The notes beneath the pieces are model-generated. The model saw only the letters and a program-made list of their open reading frames with translations, was not told the DNA's origin and made no database searches. The translations under genes and the position numbers were made by a program. From the NCBI GenBank assembly GCA_023393635.1, contig JAEWKT010000013.1:4824-68823 (forward strand): a stretch of 64,000 bases of DNA, in the 5' to 3' direction. Positions 36,275-45,245 of the stretch are shown here, one piece after another; the first letter of the stretch is position 1, and each line of letters begins with the position of its first letter. The stretch comes from Pseudomonadota bacterium (lineage in GTDB: Bacteria > Pseudomonadota > Gammaproteobacteria > Pseudomonadales > Moraxellaceae).

Positions 36275-38305
36275 ATGAAACCGTATTCGCATTTGCTTGA
36301 GCCTTTAGACCTTGGCTTTACCCAGCTTAAAAACCGCGTAGTGATGGGTTCAATGCATATTGGACTTGAAGACCGTTTTTATAATTATCCCAAACTGGCC
36401 GCTTATTTTGCTGAGCGCGCTAAAGGCGGGGTGGGACTCATGATTACTGGTGGTATTTCTCCAAACCGTCAGGGTTGGTTGCTACCTGCTGGTGGAACCA
36501 TGAATACCTTGGGTGATGCCTTAAATCATCGCTTGGTAACTCATGCAGTGCATCGGCATGGCAGCAAAATTTTAATGCAGATTTTACATTCTGGACGTTA
36601 CGGTTATCAGCCATTTGTGGTGTCTTCTAGTCCTATTAAGTCACCCATTTCCATGTTCAAGCCAAGGGCGATGAGCAGTAAGGATATCTGGTCAACTATC
36701 GATGATTTTGCCCGTTGTGCCAAGCTTGCTAAATATGCTGGCTATGATGGGATTGAAGTTATGGGTTCGGAAGGTTATTTACTGAACCAGTTTTTAAGTC
36801 GCCATGTAAATCAGCGTGATGATGAGTGGGGCGGGCCGATTGAAAACCGCATGAAAATTGCAGTGGAAATTGTAAAGGCAATTCGTCAGGCGGTTGGTGA
36901 GAAATTTATTATTTCATTTCGTTTGTCGCTGCTGGATTTAGTGCATGATGGCAACACCATGGCTGAAGTAGTCACTATTGCTCAAGCACTGGAGCAAGCA
37001 GGGGTCAGCATTTTAAATACGGGCATTGGCTGGCATGAAGCGCGTGTGCCCACTATTGTTACTTCTGTACCCCGTGCGGCTTTTGTCGATGTTACCGCCC
37101 ATGTGAAGCAATATGTTTCTATTCCTGTGATGGCTTCTAACCGCATTAATATGCCGCAAACTGCCGAGCAAATTCTGATAGAGGGCAAGGCTGATTTAAT
37201 CCAAATGGCACGTCCATTTCTGGCCGATCCAGACTGGGTCAATAAAGTGGCCACTAACCGTATTGATGAAATTAACACCTGCATCGCCTGCAACCAGGCC
37301 TGCCTGGATCATGCTTTTGAAAATAAACGCGGTACGTGCCTGGTCAATCCGCGTGCAGGTTATGAAACTGAACTGGTGTATGTCAAAACCCGTAAACCAC
37401 GTCGTATTGCAGTGGTTGGTGGCGGTGTTGCAGGCATGTCGGCTGCTACCATTGCAGCAGGTCGTGGTCATCAAGTCACGTTATTTGAAGCCAATACAAG
37501 TGTTGGTGGGCAGTTTAATTTGGCCAGGGTGATTCCAGGCAAAGAAGAGTTTCATGAAACAATTCGCTACTTTAAAACCATGCTCAATAAAAATGGCGTA
37601 GAGGTACGTTTAAGCACACGGATAAATCGCGATCAGCTGGAACGTGAAGGCTATGATGACGTGGTGATTGCCACTGGAATTATGCCGCGTCCCTTAAAGT
37701 TAGAAGGTGCGGAACTACCTCATGTACTCAGTTATCCAGAAGTGCTACGTGGTGCACCTGTCGGTCAGCGCGTGGCCGTGATTGGCGCGGGTGGCATAGG
37801 TTTTGATGTCAGCGAATATTTGTTGCACAACCCCGCATTGCCGCAACCACAACCGTTGGCAGACTGGCAGCGCGAATGGGGTATTGATGCTGAGGCGAAT
37901 TATGATACGGAAGGTGGCCTGGTTCGCCCACAGGTAGAAGCGCCCTATCGCCAAATTTACTTATTGCAGCGTAAGACCACCCCAGTAGGAGCAGGGCTTG
38001 GTAAAACGTCTGGCTGGGTGCATCGGGCACAGCTCAAAAAACATGGCGTGCGTATGTTGCGCGGTGTGAGCTATGATGCGATTACCACAGAAGGCCTATG
38101 GATTACAGTAAATGGCCAAAGCCAGTTGCTTCGGGTGGATACTGTAGTGGTATGTGCTGGCCAGGAATCTGTCCGTGATTTAATGCCTAAAGACGATGAG
38201 AAACTTGGCGCGCGTTATCATTTAATTGGTGGTGCATCGCTTGCTGCCGAGTTGGACGCCAAACGTGCCATCCGTGAAGGAGCCGAGTTGGCAGCTCGCT
38301 TGTAA
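36275..38305 (+). CDS. fadH: 2,4-dienoyl-CoA reductase (NADPH)
   Basis: Reduces 2,4-dienoyl-CoA formed when unsaturated fatty acids are beta-oxidised. The N-terminal TIM barrel of the old-yellow-enzyme type has the FMN-site MGSMHIGLED and the catalytic region MGSEGYLLNQFLS. A [4Fe-4S] site CIACNQACLDHAF plus a later Cys comes next. The C-terminal FAD/NADPH region has VVGGGVAGMSAA and VIGAGGIGFDVSEYL. 676 aa is normal. The ATG at 36275 is used; the frame can open at a TTG 6 nt earlier. It is divergent from the FadL-type gene, consistent with fatty-acid use. Confidence 0.95.
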   Translation: MKPYSHLLEPLDLGFTQLKNRVVMGSMHIGLEDRFYNYPKLAAYFAERAKGGVGLMITGGISPNRQGWLLPAGGTMNTLGDALNHRLVTHAVHRHGSKILMQILHSGRYGYQPFVVSSSPIKSPISMFKPRAMSSKDIWSTIDDFARCAKLAKYAGYDGIEVMGSEGYLLNQFLSRHVNQRDDEWGGPIENRMKIAVEIVKAIRQAVGEKFIISFRLSLLDLVHDGNTMAEVVTIAQALEQAGVSILNTGIGWHEARVPTIVTSVPRAAFVDVTAHVKQYVSIPVMASNRINMPQTAEQILIEGKADLIQMARPFLADPDWVNKVATNRIDEINTCIACNQACLDHAFENKRGTCLVNPRAGYETELVYVKTRKPRRIAVVGGGVAGMSAATIAAGRGHQVTLFEANTSVGGQFNLARVIPGKEEFHETIRYFKTMLNKNGVEVRLSTRINRDQLEREGYDDVVIATGIMPRPLKLEGAELPHVLSYPEVLRGAPVGQRVAVIGAGGIGFDVSEYLLHNPALPQPQPLADWQREWGIDAEANYDTEGGLVRPQVEAPYRQIYLLQRKTTPVGAGLGKTSGWVHRAQLKKHGVRMLRGVSYDAITTEGLWITVNGQSQLLRVDTVVVCAGQESVRDLMPKDDEKLGARYHLIGGASLAAELDAKRAIREGAELAARL

Positions 38306-38328
38306 AATTTAAATATTCATTCACACAT

Positions 38329-38374
38329 AAAAAAGCCCTGAACATGATTTGATACCATGATTCAGGGCTTTTTT
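38329..38374. terminator. Bidirectional terminator between fadH and htpX
   Basis: A perfect 14-bp stem AAAAAAGCCCTGAA/TTCAGGGCTTTTTT with an 18-nt loop lies between convergent genes. Confidence 0.9.
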
Positions 38375-38402
38375 GAGCTTTTTAGCTGACTATATATCTC
38401 AC

Positions 38403-39299
38403 TTAGTGGACATTTAATTGCTGCAAAGCAGCCACACGTTGCTCAATGCTAGGGTGGCTATGAAATAGGGCAGCAACACTAAAACGCTGTTCCTGACCTG
38501 CATTAATGGCAAATGCTTTCATTTCCTGTGGCATCTGGTCTGGCATTTGTTGCTCATCTTGTAAACGTAATAAGGCTGAAATCATAGCCTGTTTACCTGC
38601 CAAGCGCGCGCCAGCTTCATCCGCACGATATTCGCGCAGACGTGAAAACCACATCACAATGGCAGAAGCTAAAATGCCCAGAACAATGTCCATGACAATA
38701 CTGGTAATAAAGTATCCAATGCCTGGGCTGTCGCTTTCGTTTTTAAATACGTTGCGGTCAACAAAGTTACCAATAATGCGTGCAAAGAACATCACAAAGG
38801 TATTCACCACGCCTTGAATCAGTGCCAAAGTCACCATGTCGCCATTAGCCACATGACCAATTTCATGTGCCAATACAGCACGCAGCTCATCCTGGTTCAT
38901 GCGCTCAAGCAAGCCAGTAGATACAGCTACCAAGGCATCATTTTTATTCCAGCCCGTGGCAAACGCATTGGATTGATAGCTTGGAAAAACCCCCACTTCA
39001 GGCATCTTGATGCCAGCACGACTGGATAAATCGGCAACCGTACTGATTAACCATTGTTCAGCGGCATTTTGGGGTGTTTCAATCACTTGCGTGCCCGTGG
39101 TTTTTTTAGCAATAAACTTGGACATGAGCAAGGAAATGATGGAACCCACCATACCAAACACAAAGCAGAACACCAGCAGGCTGGTATAATTCATCCCGCC
39201 AGCACTATGAATAGACCCAACACCCAACACTGACAGGATAATCCCAACCACTACCAGTACCGCGAGGTTGGTTAGCAAAAACAAACCAATCCGCATCAT
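38403..39299 (-). CDS. htpX: Membrane zinc metalloprotease HtpX
   Basis: Inner-membrane M48-family protease involved in membrane-protein quality control. The zinc site is AHEIGHVANGD. Two N-terminal membrane helices (LFLLTNLAVLVVVGIIL and LLVFCFVFGMVGSIISLLM) and two further ones after the active site are visible. The third ligand Glu lies in REYRADEAGA and the C-terminus SHPSIEQRVAAL is typical. Length 298 aa. Adjacent ATG codons at 39299 and 39296 are possible; MMRIGLFLLTNLAV matches the family. Confidence 0.95.
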   Translation of the reverse strand: MMRIGLFLLTNLAVLVVVGIILSVLGVGSIHSAGGMNYTSLLVFCFVFGMVGSIISLLMSKFIAKKTTGTQVIETPQNAAEQWLISTVADLSSRAGIKMPEVGVFPSYQSNAFATGWNKNDALVAVSTGLLERMNQDELRAVLAHEIGHVANGDMVTLALIQGVVNTFVMFFARIIGNFVDRNVFKNESDSPGIGYFITSIVMDIVLGILASAIVMWFSRLREYRADEAGARLAGKQAMISALLRLQDEQQMPDQMPQEMKAFAINAGQEQRFSVAALFHSHPSIEQRVAALQQLNVH

Positions 39300-39479
39300 G
39301 TACGCATACCTCTTAAAATAATTGCTGAATAAAGAATTGCTGTTAGCACTGCAAGCCCTAACCTAATGCAGTTAAAGTAGAGCTTTATTAAGGATTTTCA
39401 ATAGAAAGAGCAAAAGGCTGAGCAAAAAATAAGGTTTTTTTAAATAAAATTAAGATGGCGTTAAGCTAATAGATGGTAC

Positions 39480-39512
39480 GACTCACCGCCTGATTGTCTT
39501 AGGCTGTGAGTC
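39480..39512 (-). terminator. Hairpin downstream of the lytic transglycosylase gene
   Basis: Arms GACTCACCGCCT and AGGCTGTGAGTC pair with one C-T mismatch and a 9-nt loop, 8 nt after the stop at 39520. There is no T-run on the minus strand. Confidence 0.5.
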
Positions 39513-39519
39513 ATTCTGA

Positions 39520-40353
39520 TTAATAATTTTCAATATTAGAAGCAGTATACACGCCATCTACGGTATAGATTTTCATTGCTGCGTTACTGGTGCGAACAGG
39601 TGCAACTTGTGCCACGGTATTGTAATGAGTAGGGTTAGCCGCGCTGCTAACAGGCATGACAGACGTTGCAGCACTCATTGAACCTGCATAAAGGTTTTTA
39701 TAGCGGCTCATCACCCGCTTAACGTAATCTTGTGTTTCACGAAATGGAGGAATGCCACGATATTTATCAACGTTGCCTTCACCTGCATTATAAGCTGCCA
39801 AGGCAAGCTCTGTATTATAGTTAAAACGTTTTAGCAAAAACTTTAAATACTTGGCAGCCCCTAATACGTTTTGTGCAGGGTCATAGGCATTATTCACTGC
39901 AAAACGACGCGCTGTAGCGGGCATTAACTGCATTAAGCCTTGCGCCCCTACAGGAGAGCGTGCGTTTGGATTAAAACCAGACTCGGTGTGCATGACAGCC
40001 TTAATTAAGCCTGAATCTAATTGATGGGCATGTGCTGCCTCAGCAATAATACCATCATACAGGTTTTTATTTTTGCTATAACTTGGTAGCACAGCAGATT
40101 CGCTGCCGCCCCAGTTTTTATAGCTGTGTACATTGGTATCAGCATAATAAGTAACTTTTACTTGCTTGTTATATTCTTTAAAGCCTTTGTCATTCACCAC
40201 GTTAGTGAGCAGGGTGTCACCATTATTATTTTTATAAACATATAAGTTACCTGCATGGGCATTTATACCTGCGCCGAACAAAGCACTTGAGATTGAAAAT
40301 AATAAAAAAGGCTTAAAAGATAAAAACTTGTTTAAAGAGAGTTGAATCTTCAT
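39520..40353 (-). CDS. Lytic murein transglycosylase (SLT domain)
   Basis: Periplasmic peptidoglycan-cleaving enzyme of family GH23. A signal sequence (LLFSISSALFGAGINAHA) is followed by a DUF4124-like start (LYVYKNNNGDTLLTNV), then the SLT domain. Its catalytic Glu is in HTESGFNPNARSPVGAQGLMQLMP, with AAKYLKFLLKRF and ALAAYNAGEGNV following. The tail after about residue 225 is Ala/Ser/Val-rich and looks disordered. 277 aa. No secretion-system genes adjoin it, so a housekeeping role is likeliest. Confidence 0.9.
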   Translation of the reverse strand: MKIQLSLNKFLSFKPFLLFSISSALFGAGINAHAGNLYVYKNNNGDTLLTNVVNDKGFKEYNKQVKVTYYADTNVHSYKNWGGSESAVLPSYSKNKNLYDGIIAEAAHAHQLDSGLIKAVMHTESGFNPNARSPVGAQGLMQLMPATARRFAVNNAYDPAQNVLGAAKYLKFLLKRFNYNTELALAAYNAGEGNVDKYRGIPPFRETQDYVKRVMSRYKNLYAGSMSAATSVMPVSSAANPTHYNTVAQVAPVRTSNAAMKIYTVDGVYTASNIENY

Positions 40354-40879
40354 TTACTTATTGGCTCGCTTCCCTAATATATGGCCAGAGTGTATCAAAA
40401 ATATATCTTTAGGTAACCCTGTTAGTGGCGTTGCTTACAATGTAATAGATTAAAAAACGTACAATGTTGAAATATTAGTAGAATTAGTGAGCAACCAAGC
40501 AAAAATAACAGTTTTTATTTAAAAAAAATAACTTGATATTTGTAAGTGTTTGATAATTATTAATTAAATAAACTGGTTAAAAAACAACCAAATTGTGTCA
40601 AACCCTTACAAAATCTTTGCAACAGGCTGTCAAGTTTTCAGTTATCCCCATTGTTATCCACAGGATCTGTGGAAAACTTATTTGCTGAACTATTGCGCAA
40701 ATGTGTGTAAGTATTTGCCGATATCCGTTGACAAAGACGGTTTGTTTTGTCACCAAAATAGCCAAATAAGGAGAAAAAACCATAAAATTAATTGAGCCAG
40801 CAGTGAAAGCTGCGCTAAAAAGTGCAAATTTCAGGTACAATATCTGCTCAATTTTGCTTTTTTTATCTTTGCGAACGCC
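40354..40879. other. 526-bp intergenic region with AT-rich block and DnaA-box-like cluster
   Basis: No gene is seen. An AT-rich tract at about 40490-40590 is followed by three DnaA-box-like 9-mers: TTATCCCCA (40642-40650), the perfect consensus TTATCCACA (40654-40662) and, on the minus strand, TTTTCCACA (40668-40676). The ttcA promoter should also lie here. Confidence 0.5.
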
Positions 40880-41782
40880 ATGTTTTTACCCGTTGATACC
40901 TCTACCAAACCTTATGCAATTCCTGAAGTACCGACTTCGAGCGCCTATTACCGTTTATTAAAAAAAATTCGGCGTCAGGTGGGGCATGCCATTCGTGATT
41001 TTAATATGATCGAAGAAGGCGATAAAATTATGGTATGCGTGTCAGGCGGTAAAGACAGCTATACCTTATTAGATATTTTATTACAGTTCCAAAAAATCGC
41101 GCCAGTTAGTTTTGAGGTGGTCGCGGTCAATCTGGATCAGAAGCAACCTGATTTTCCAGAAGATATTTTGCCCAACTACTTAAGTGCGCACCAGATACCG
41201 CATTATATTCTAGAAAAAGATACGTATAGCATTGTCAAACGTCTAACGCCTGAAGGTAAAACGTTTTGTGCGGTCTGTTCACGTTTGCGCCGTGGTTCAT
41301 TATATGGGTTTGCGCAAGAGATTGGCGCAACCAAAGTGGCTTTAGGTCATCACCGTGATGACATTATGGCCACCTTCTTTTTAAATCTGTTTCATGGCGG
41401 TAGCTTAAAGGCCATGCCGCCCAAATTGTTATCCACGGATAAAAAGAATATTTTAATACGTCCACTGGCTTATGTGGCTGAAAAAGACATCATTAAATAT
41501 GCAGCAATGCGGGAGTTTCCAATTATTCCATGCAATCTGTGCGGTTCACAGGAAAATCTGCAACGGGCTATGATTAATGAGATGCTGCGCGAATGGGATG
41601 CAAAATATCCTAAACGCCTGGCCAGTATATTTGGCGCCTTGCAAAATGTATCACCATCACAGTTGGCTGATCGCGAGCTGTTTGATTTTGAAAGCTTACA
41701 GGTGGACGTAGCACAACCTGATGCCGAAGAGCTAGAACGTTTTAAACAACGTCTGGATGTGGTGAATTTAAGTTTGGGCTAA
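40880..41782 (+). CDS. ttcA: tRNA 2-thiocytidine(32) synthetase TtcA
   Basis: Adds sulfur to C32 of certain tRNAs using ATP and an Fe-S cluster. The PP-loop SGGKDS is near residues 55-60 and the cluster/catalytic cysteines are CAVC plus CNLCGSQ further on. LGHHRDDIMATFFLNLFHGG is a typical segment. 300 aa is normal. No strong ribosome-binding site is seen before the ATG, though the N-terminal length fits homologues. Confidence 0.95.
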   Translation: MFLPVDTSTKPYAIPEVPTSSAYYRLLKKIRRQVGHAIRDFNMIEEGDKIMVCVSGGKDSYTLLDILLQFQKIAPVSFEVVAVNLDQKQPDFPEDILPNYLSAHQIPHYILEKDTYSIVKRLTPEGKTFCAVCSRLRRGSLYGFAQEIGATKVALGHHRDDIMATFFLNLFHGGSLKAMPPKLLSTDKKNILIRPLAYVAEKDIIKYAAMREFPIIPCNLCGSQENLQRAMINEMLREWDAKYPKRLASIFGALQNVSPSQLADRELFDFESLQVDVAQPDAEELERFKQRLDVVNLSLG

Positions 41783-41823
41783 AAGTTTGGCTATTAATTA
41801 TTTATTGAACAAATAAATGCCTT

Positions 41824-41848
41824 GCGTCAATCGTTGACACATTTTTTA
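41824..41848 (+). terminator. Weak terminator downstream of ttcA
   Basis: GTCAA-TCG-TTGAC hairpin, extendable with one mismatch, followed by a run of six T, 42 nt after the ttcA stop. Confidence 0.45.
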
Positions 41849-41989
41849 GCGTGAAGATACAACTTTTGCCATATTCACTGCGATAATACTCTGCTATAAA
41901 GCCCCACAAGCATTGCATTTTTAATGGTTTAGCACTGGTTTGCTGCCATGTGATGTTAATTATTGTTTATAACGAATAGAGGACGCAAC

Positions 41990-42376
41990 ATGCCTGCATT
42001 TTTAAGTAATGAATGGTTTGACCAAGTAGACACCCTGACTTCAGAAGCAGGTGACTTGAATTTACCGCCTGCATTGGCAGGTATGGCTTTAAACCTGACT
42101 GTTAGCGAGCCAAGCAAGGACGACGTTAATTTGTCTTTAGATGGTGGCAAAATCCAAAAAGGCCTATCATCCAATGCAAAAACCACTTTATCTATGGATG
42201 AAGAAACTTTACGTAAAGTATTCCTGGAATTTGACATGGCTGCGGCAATGCAAGCGTTCATGACTGGTAAAATTAAAGTACAAGGCGACATGAGCCAATT
42301 AATGGCGTTGCAAACTGCTCGCCCAAGTGATGAGCAAAAAGCATTGTTCCAACGTGTGTTAGACATGACTGAGTAA
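41990..42376 (+). CDS. SCP2 sterol-binding domain protein
   Basis: A 128-aa single-domain protein of the SCP2 lipid-carrier family. The hydrophobic pocket segments ALAGMALNLTVSE and the C-terminal LEFDMAAAMQAFMTGKIKVQGDMSQLMALQ match the family, where FMSGKIKVQGD-like text is the hallmark. Bacterial members are thought to bind acyl chains, but their role is largely untested. The ATG at 41990 has AGAGGA 6 nt upstream; the longer TTG start is not credible. It is separate from ttcA (207 bp) and followed by a clear terminator. Confidence 0.86.
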   Translation: MPAFLSNEWFDQVDTLTSEAGDLNLPPALAGMALNLTVSEPSKDDVNLSLDGGKIQKGLSSNAKTTLSMDEETLRKVFLEFDMAAAMQAFMTGKIKVQGDMSQLMALQTARPSDEQKALFQRVLDMTE

Positions 42377-42410
42377 TCAGCAGTTTAATATACAGTGCTT
42401 TAATATAAAG

Positions 42411-42438
42411 ATACCCACGTCAATGTGGGTATTTTTTT
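42411..42438 (+). terminator. Terminator downstream of the SCP2 gene
   Basis: A perfect 8-bp stem ATACCCAC/GTGGGTAT with a 6-nt loop followed by TTTTTT, 35 nt after the stop. Confidence 0.88.
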
Positions 42439-42529
42439 GACTAGTTAACAGGTTTTAATGAACTGATATTAAGAGCGACTTTTTAATTTATTTTAATTAC
42501 ATTGAGTGAAGTGGACTAAATTGAACTGC

Positions 42530-42667
42530 TTATGCAAATAAATGGGATAATAAAAATGCACCCAGGATCATACCCAGAATAAAAAAAAGGCAGGAGGTCT
42601 TGTCAATTGCCAGCTTATCAATCGTTTGTACTACGTGTTGTTGGGTGCTTTCACGTATAATTTTCAT
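42530..42667 (-). CDS. Small membrane protein (45 aa), unrecognised
   Basis: A short frame from an ATG at 42667 encodes a polar N-terminal half (MKIIRESTQQHVVQTIDKLA) and one hydrophobic helix near the C-terminus (LFFILGMILGAFLLSHLFA). The charge pattern and single helix look like a genuine single-pass protein rather than random sequence. The ribosome-binding site is weak (TTTTGGTG). It lies 108 nt downstream of an unrecognised gene on the same strand. Function unknown. Confidence 0.5.
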   Translation of the reverse strand: MKIIRESTQQHVVQTIDKLAIDKTSCLFFILGMILGAFLLSHLFA

Positions 42668-42774
42668 CACCAAAACTCATGCACTGTTAGCAATAGTTTT
42701 CTTGCATCATGCCTTTTATACTGATTTAAAGCGTTTAAAATGCCAATACAAGAAGTCTAATATACAAATAAGAA

Positions 42775-43737
42775 TTATTCAGTGCTATTAGTAGCATAAA
42801 TATTAGCCTGAAGCCATATATTTCCGCGAATATAATCGCCTACCTTAAAACCATCACCATTAAAACCAGCAGTCTGTTGTTGCAAATTTGAATAAGCGAG
42901 CCGAGCAACCACTGGCTGTAAACCTTCTTCGCGCATTATACAAACATCAATTAATTGAATCTCTTTATCCATAAATTGCGTGGTAGATAATCCTAAAATT
43001 TCACCCTGAAACCAGGCTTCATCTTCCTGGCCAATATGTTCACCATATAAATAAGCCACCATTTTGCTTAAATCTAACGTGACAGGAGCGGTATCATCTT
43101 CATTTTTAGGCTGCCATTGGCTAATCTGTTCTTGTAAATTTTCGGGTGCAATGCCGCCATTACTGGCCAATATGTCATTTAAGGCACGATGATGCTGAAT
43201 GGCTGCGGGGTCATCGACAACAATAGTTTCACCTTGTTTTACTTTTTCCAGGCTATAAGCAAAGCCACCCAGCTCAATTTGATAGATTTGGTCTTTTTGA
43301 TATTGATGTTGGTTTACCGCATATAAATTATCAAAGGCATATAATGTTGTGCCGTCGGTGGTGGTGATATTTAGTACCGCCTGCACCGCATCTTTACAGC
43401 AAATAATTCGACTTATTTTGCCATGTACAATATAGGGACTATTTATCACGGGAAACGCTGTAATTAAATGGACGGGTTGCTGTTGTTCATTCACTTTAAT
43501 AAGCTGACTAATCTGTAATGGTTGCGCTGCGCCATTAATTAGCCAAATATCTTGCGGTAAAGTATCGCCCTTGCGATTTAATCCATAAGACATGTGTGCA
43601 TCAGCTAAAGCATGCTGTAGCCAGGCAGGAACATCAGTATCAGGTTGATTGGTGAGGAGTTGCCAGTGCGCACCATGGCCGCCTAATGTATTTTGGTCAA
43701 CCTGAAGTGTTTCTGGTGCTAAAGAGGTATCAGTCAT
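42775..43737 (-). CDS. Hypothetical protein, 320 aa
   Basis: Soluble, acidic, Gln-rich protein without signal peptide or membrane helix. I do not recognise a family. Beta-rich segments alternate throughout (for example PYIVHGKISRIICC, YAFDNLYAVNQHQY). Two Cys (CC) lie centrally, and the C-terminal part contains AWFQGEILGLSTTQFMD and GDYIRGNIWLQANIY, which look like an OB-fold or similar barrel. The ATG at 43737 follows an in-frame TTG at 43746; neither has a clear ribosome-binding site. It is preceded by 350 bp without genes. Confidence 0.72.
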   Translation of the reverse strand: MTDTSLAPETLQVDQNTLGGHGAHWQLLTNQPDTDVPAWLQHALADAHMSYGLNRKGDTLPQDIWLINGAAQPLQISQLIKVNEQQQPVHLITAFPVINSPYIVHGKISRIICCKDAVQAVLNITTTDGTTLYAFDNLYAVNQHQYQKDQIYQIELGGFAYSLEKVKQGETIVVDDPAAIQHHRALNDILASNGGIAPENLQEQISQWQPKNEDDTAPVTLDLSKMVAYLYGEHIGQEDEAWFQGEILGLSTTQFMDKEIQLIDVCIMREEGLQPVVARLAYSNLQQQTAGFNGDGFKVGDYIRGNIWLQANIYATNSTE

Positions 43738-44108
43738 ATTGAGCAAATTATATTAATTAAAGTTTAAATGGATTAAGGCTATTAATTGGGAAACCACATT
43801 TTTTTTCAAGCTAGAGAGTGTAAATATTAGCAAAAACGCCAGGTTAGCATCGCAATGTTAACCATGTTAGTACTTGAGAGAAGGCATGGAATTTTTTCAT
43901 CAATAAACTCTCATTTGGTTTCAATGCCAAAATTTTTTCCTGCAAGTGGTTCTTATTTTATTTTTAAAGGCGACGCAAAGCGCAACGCAAGAATTTCATT
44001 ATAAAAGATAACAAATTGAAATGTTTCAAGCCTAGTGCTGTAAAAGAAAAGCGCATTTAATTTATACAGGCTTATGATGTATTTAATTAAATGAAAAAGG
44101 ATAACGCT
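43738..44108. other. Divergent intergenic region, no gene seen
   Basis: AT-rich. A short inverted repeat GGTTA/TAACC lies near 43842-43864 and GC-richer GCGACGCAAAGCGCAACGC near 43970. No convincing promoter can be named. Confidence 0.35.
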
Positions 44109-45245
44109 GTGCTAAGCCGCAGAAAAAACTTAACTCGCTCTAACTCAAATTATACTGATTTAGACCAAAATACTTTATCAGCCGCCCAGGTTGTTGATCC
44201 AGTGTTAGGGTCAGATTTAACCCATATGGCTGCTCCATTAGATTCACAGACTATAAAGCCAGCTCCAGCAAATTTTTCTGGCGTAGCACCCAGCCTTAAA
44301 TCATCCAAAACACCAGGTTTAATTTCAATGGTGATGAATACGGGTTCTGGCCACCATGCTGCAGGGCATGAACAGCTTGCCAGTGAGTTAGTTGCCTATT
44401 TTGATGCGCAGGGTTTTCGGGTTGACCTATATATGTTAACCGAAGCGCAGCAGTTGACTGAGGTGCTGCACCAGATTGTGGTTAAGCATCAGCGTGAGGG
44501 CGGTATTATTGTTGCGGCAGGCGGTGATGGCACCTTAAATTCAGTAGCGCAAGCGTTACAGCATAGCCAAATTTGCATGGGCATTATTCCACTGGGTACA
44601 TTTAATTATGTGGCACGTGCGCTTCATATTCCGCTAGACCCTTTTGATGCAGCGCAGGTTATTGTGCAGGGTAAGCGACAAGCCATTCATTTGGGAAATG
44701 TGAATGAATATGTGTACTTGAATAATGCCAGTATTGGCTTGTATCCTAAAATTATTGAACAGCGTGAAGCTTATAATATCCGCTTTGGCCGTTTTCGGTC
44801 TGTTGCCATGATGTCTGGCTTAATTGTTCTATTACGTGAACAACAAAAATTTAAATTAAAATTAACCGTTGATGGCCAGCAAATACCGCTTGAAACGCCA
44901 CTGGTATTTTTTGGCAATAATCAATTACAGCTGGCTGATTTAAAGCTGACTTTATCGCAATGCGTAGCGCAAGGAAAATTAGCAGCCGTGGCGATTTCAC
45001 AGCTCACCCGCTGGCAAATGATTAAACTGATTCATCGCTTACAACAAGGAGATTTTGAAAAAGCACCAGAAGTGAGTAGCTTTTGTGCAACGGAAATTAA
45101 AATTGAATCGCGGGTAAAGTGGATGAAAGTGGCCATTGATGGAGAAATTATAAAAATGAATACCCCGTTATTATTTAAAGTGTCACATGATGCTTTACAA
45201 GTGATGGTGCCTTGTTATTCTGAAAATAGCGACGCTGTGAAATGA
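44109..45245 (+). CDS. Diacylglycerol kinase family lipid kinase
   Basis: Lipid kinase with the DAGK catalytic domain: NTGSG near the start of the domain, AAGGDGTLNSVA (the GGDGT nucleotide site) and IPLGTFNYVARAL (the PxGTxN signature, normally GTGND/NxxA). NNASIGLYP and KVAIDGE belong to the C-terminal lobe. About 70 polar residues precede the domain. The GTG at 44109 has AAAGGA 7 nt upstream; the ATG at 44091 has no ribosome-binding site, so I favour GTG. Its stop overlaps the next start (ATGA), showing translational coupling to a phosphoesterase. Substrate unknown. Confidence 0.82.
   Translation: MLSRRKNLTRSNSNYTDLDQNTLSAAQVVDPVLGSDLTHMAAPLDSQTIKPAPANFSGVAPSLKSSKTPGLISMVMNTGSGHHAAGHEQLASELVAYFDAQGFRVDLYMLTEAQQLTEVLHQIVVKHQREGGIIVAAGGDGTLNSVAQALQHSQICMGIIPLGTFNYVARALHIPLDPFDAAQVIVQGKRQAIHLGNVNEYVYLNNASIGLYPKIIEQREAYNIRFGRFRSVAMMSGLIVLLREQQKFKLKLTVDGQQIPLETPLVFFGNNQLQLADLKLTLSQCVAQGKLAAVAISQLTRWQMIKLIHRLQQGDFEKAPEVSSFCATEIKIESRVKWMKVAIDGEIIKMNTPLLFKVSHDALQVMVPCYSENSDAVK

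Noticed and set aside
40642..40676. Chromosomal origin of replication
   Set aside because: DnaA-like boxes are present, but dnaA, dnaN, rpmH and other usual neighbours are missing and three boxes are too few for an oriC call.
42600..42791. 63-codon plus-strand frame
   Set aside because: Its composition is odd (many Cys, Ile) and it is antisense to the more convincing 45-aa membrane protein frame.
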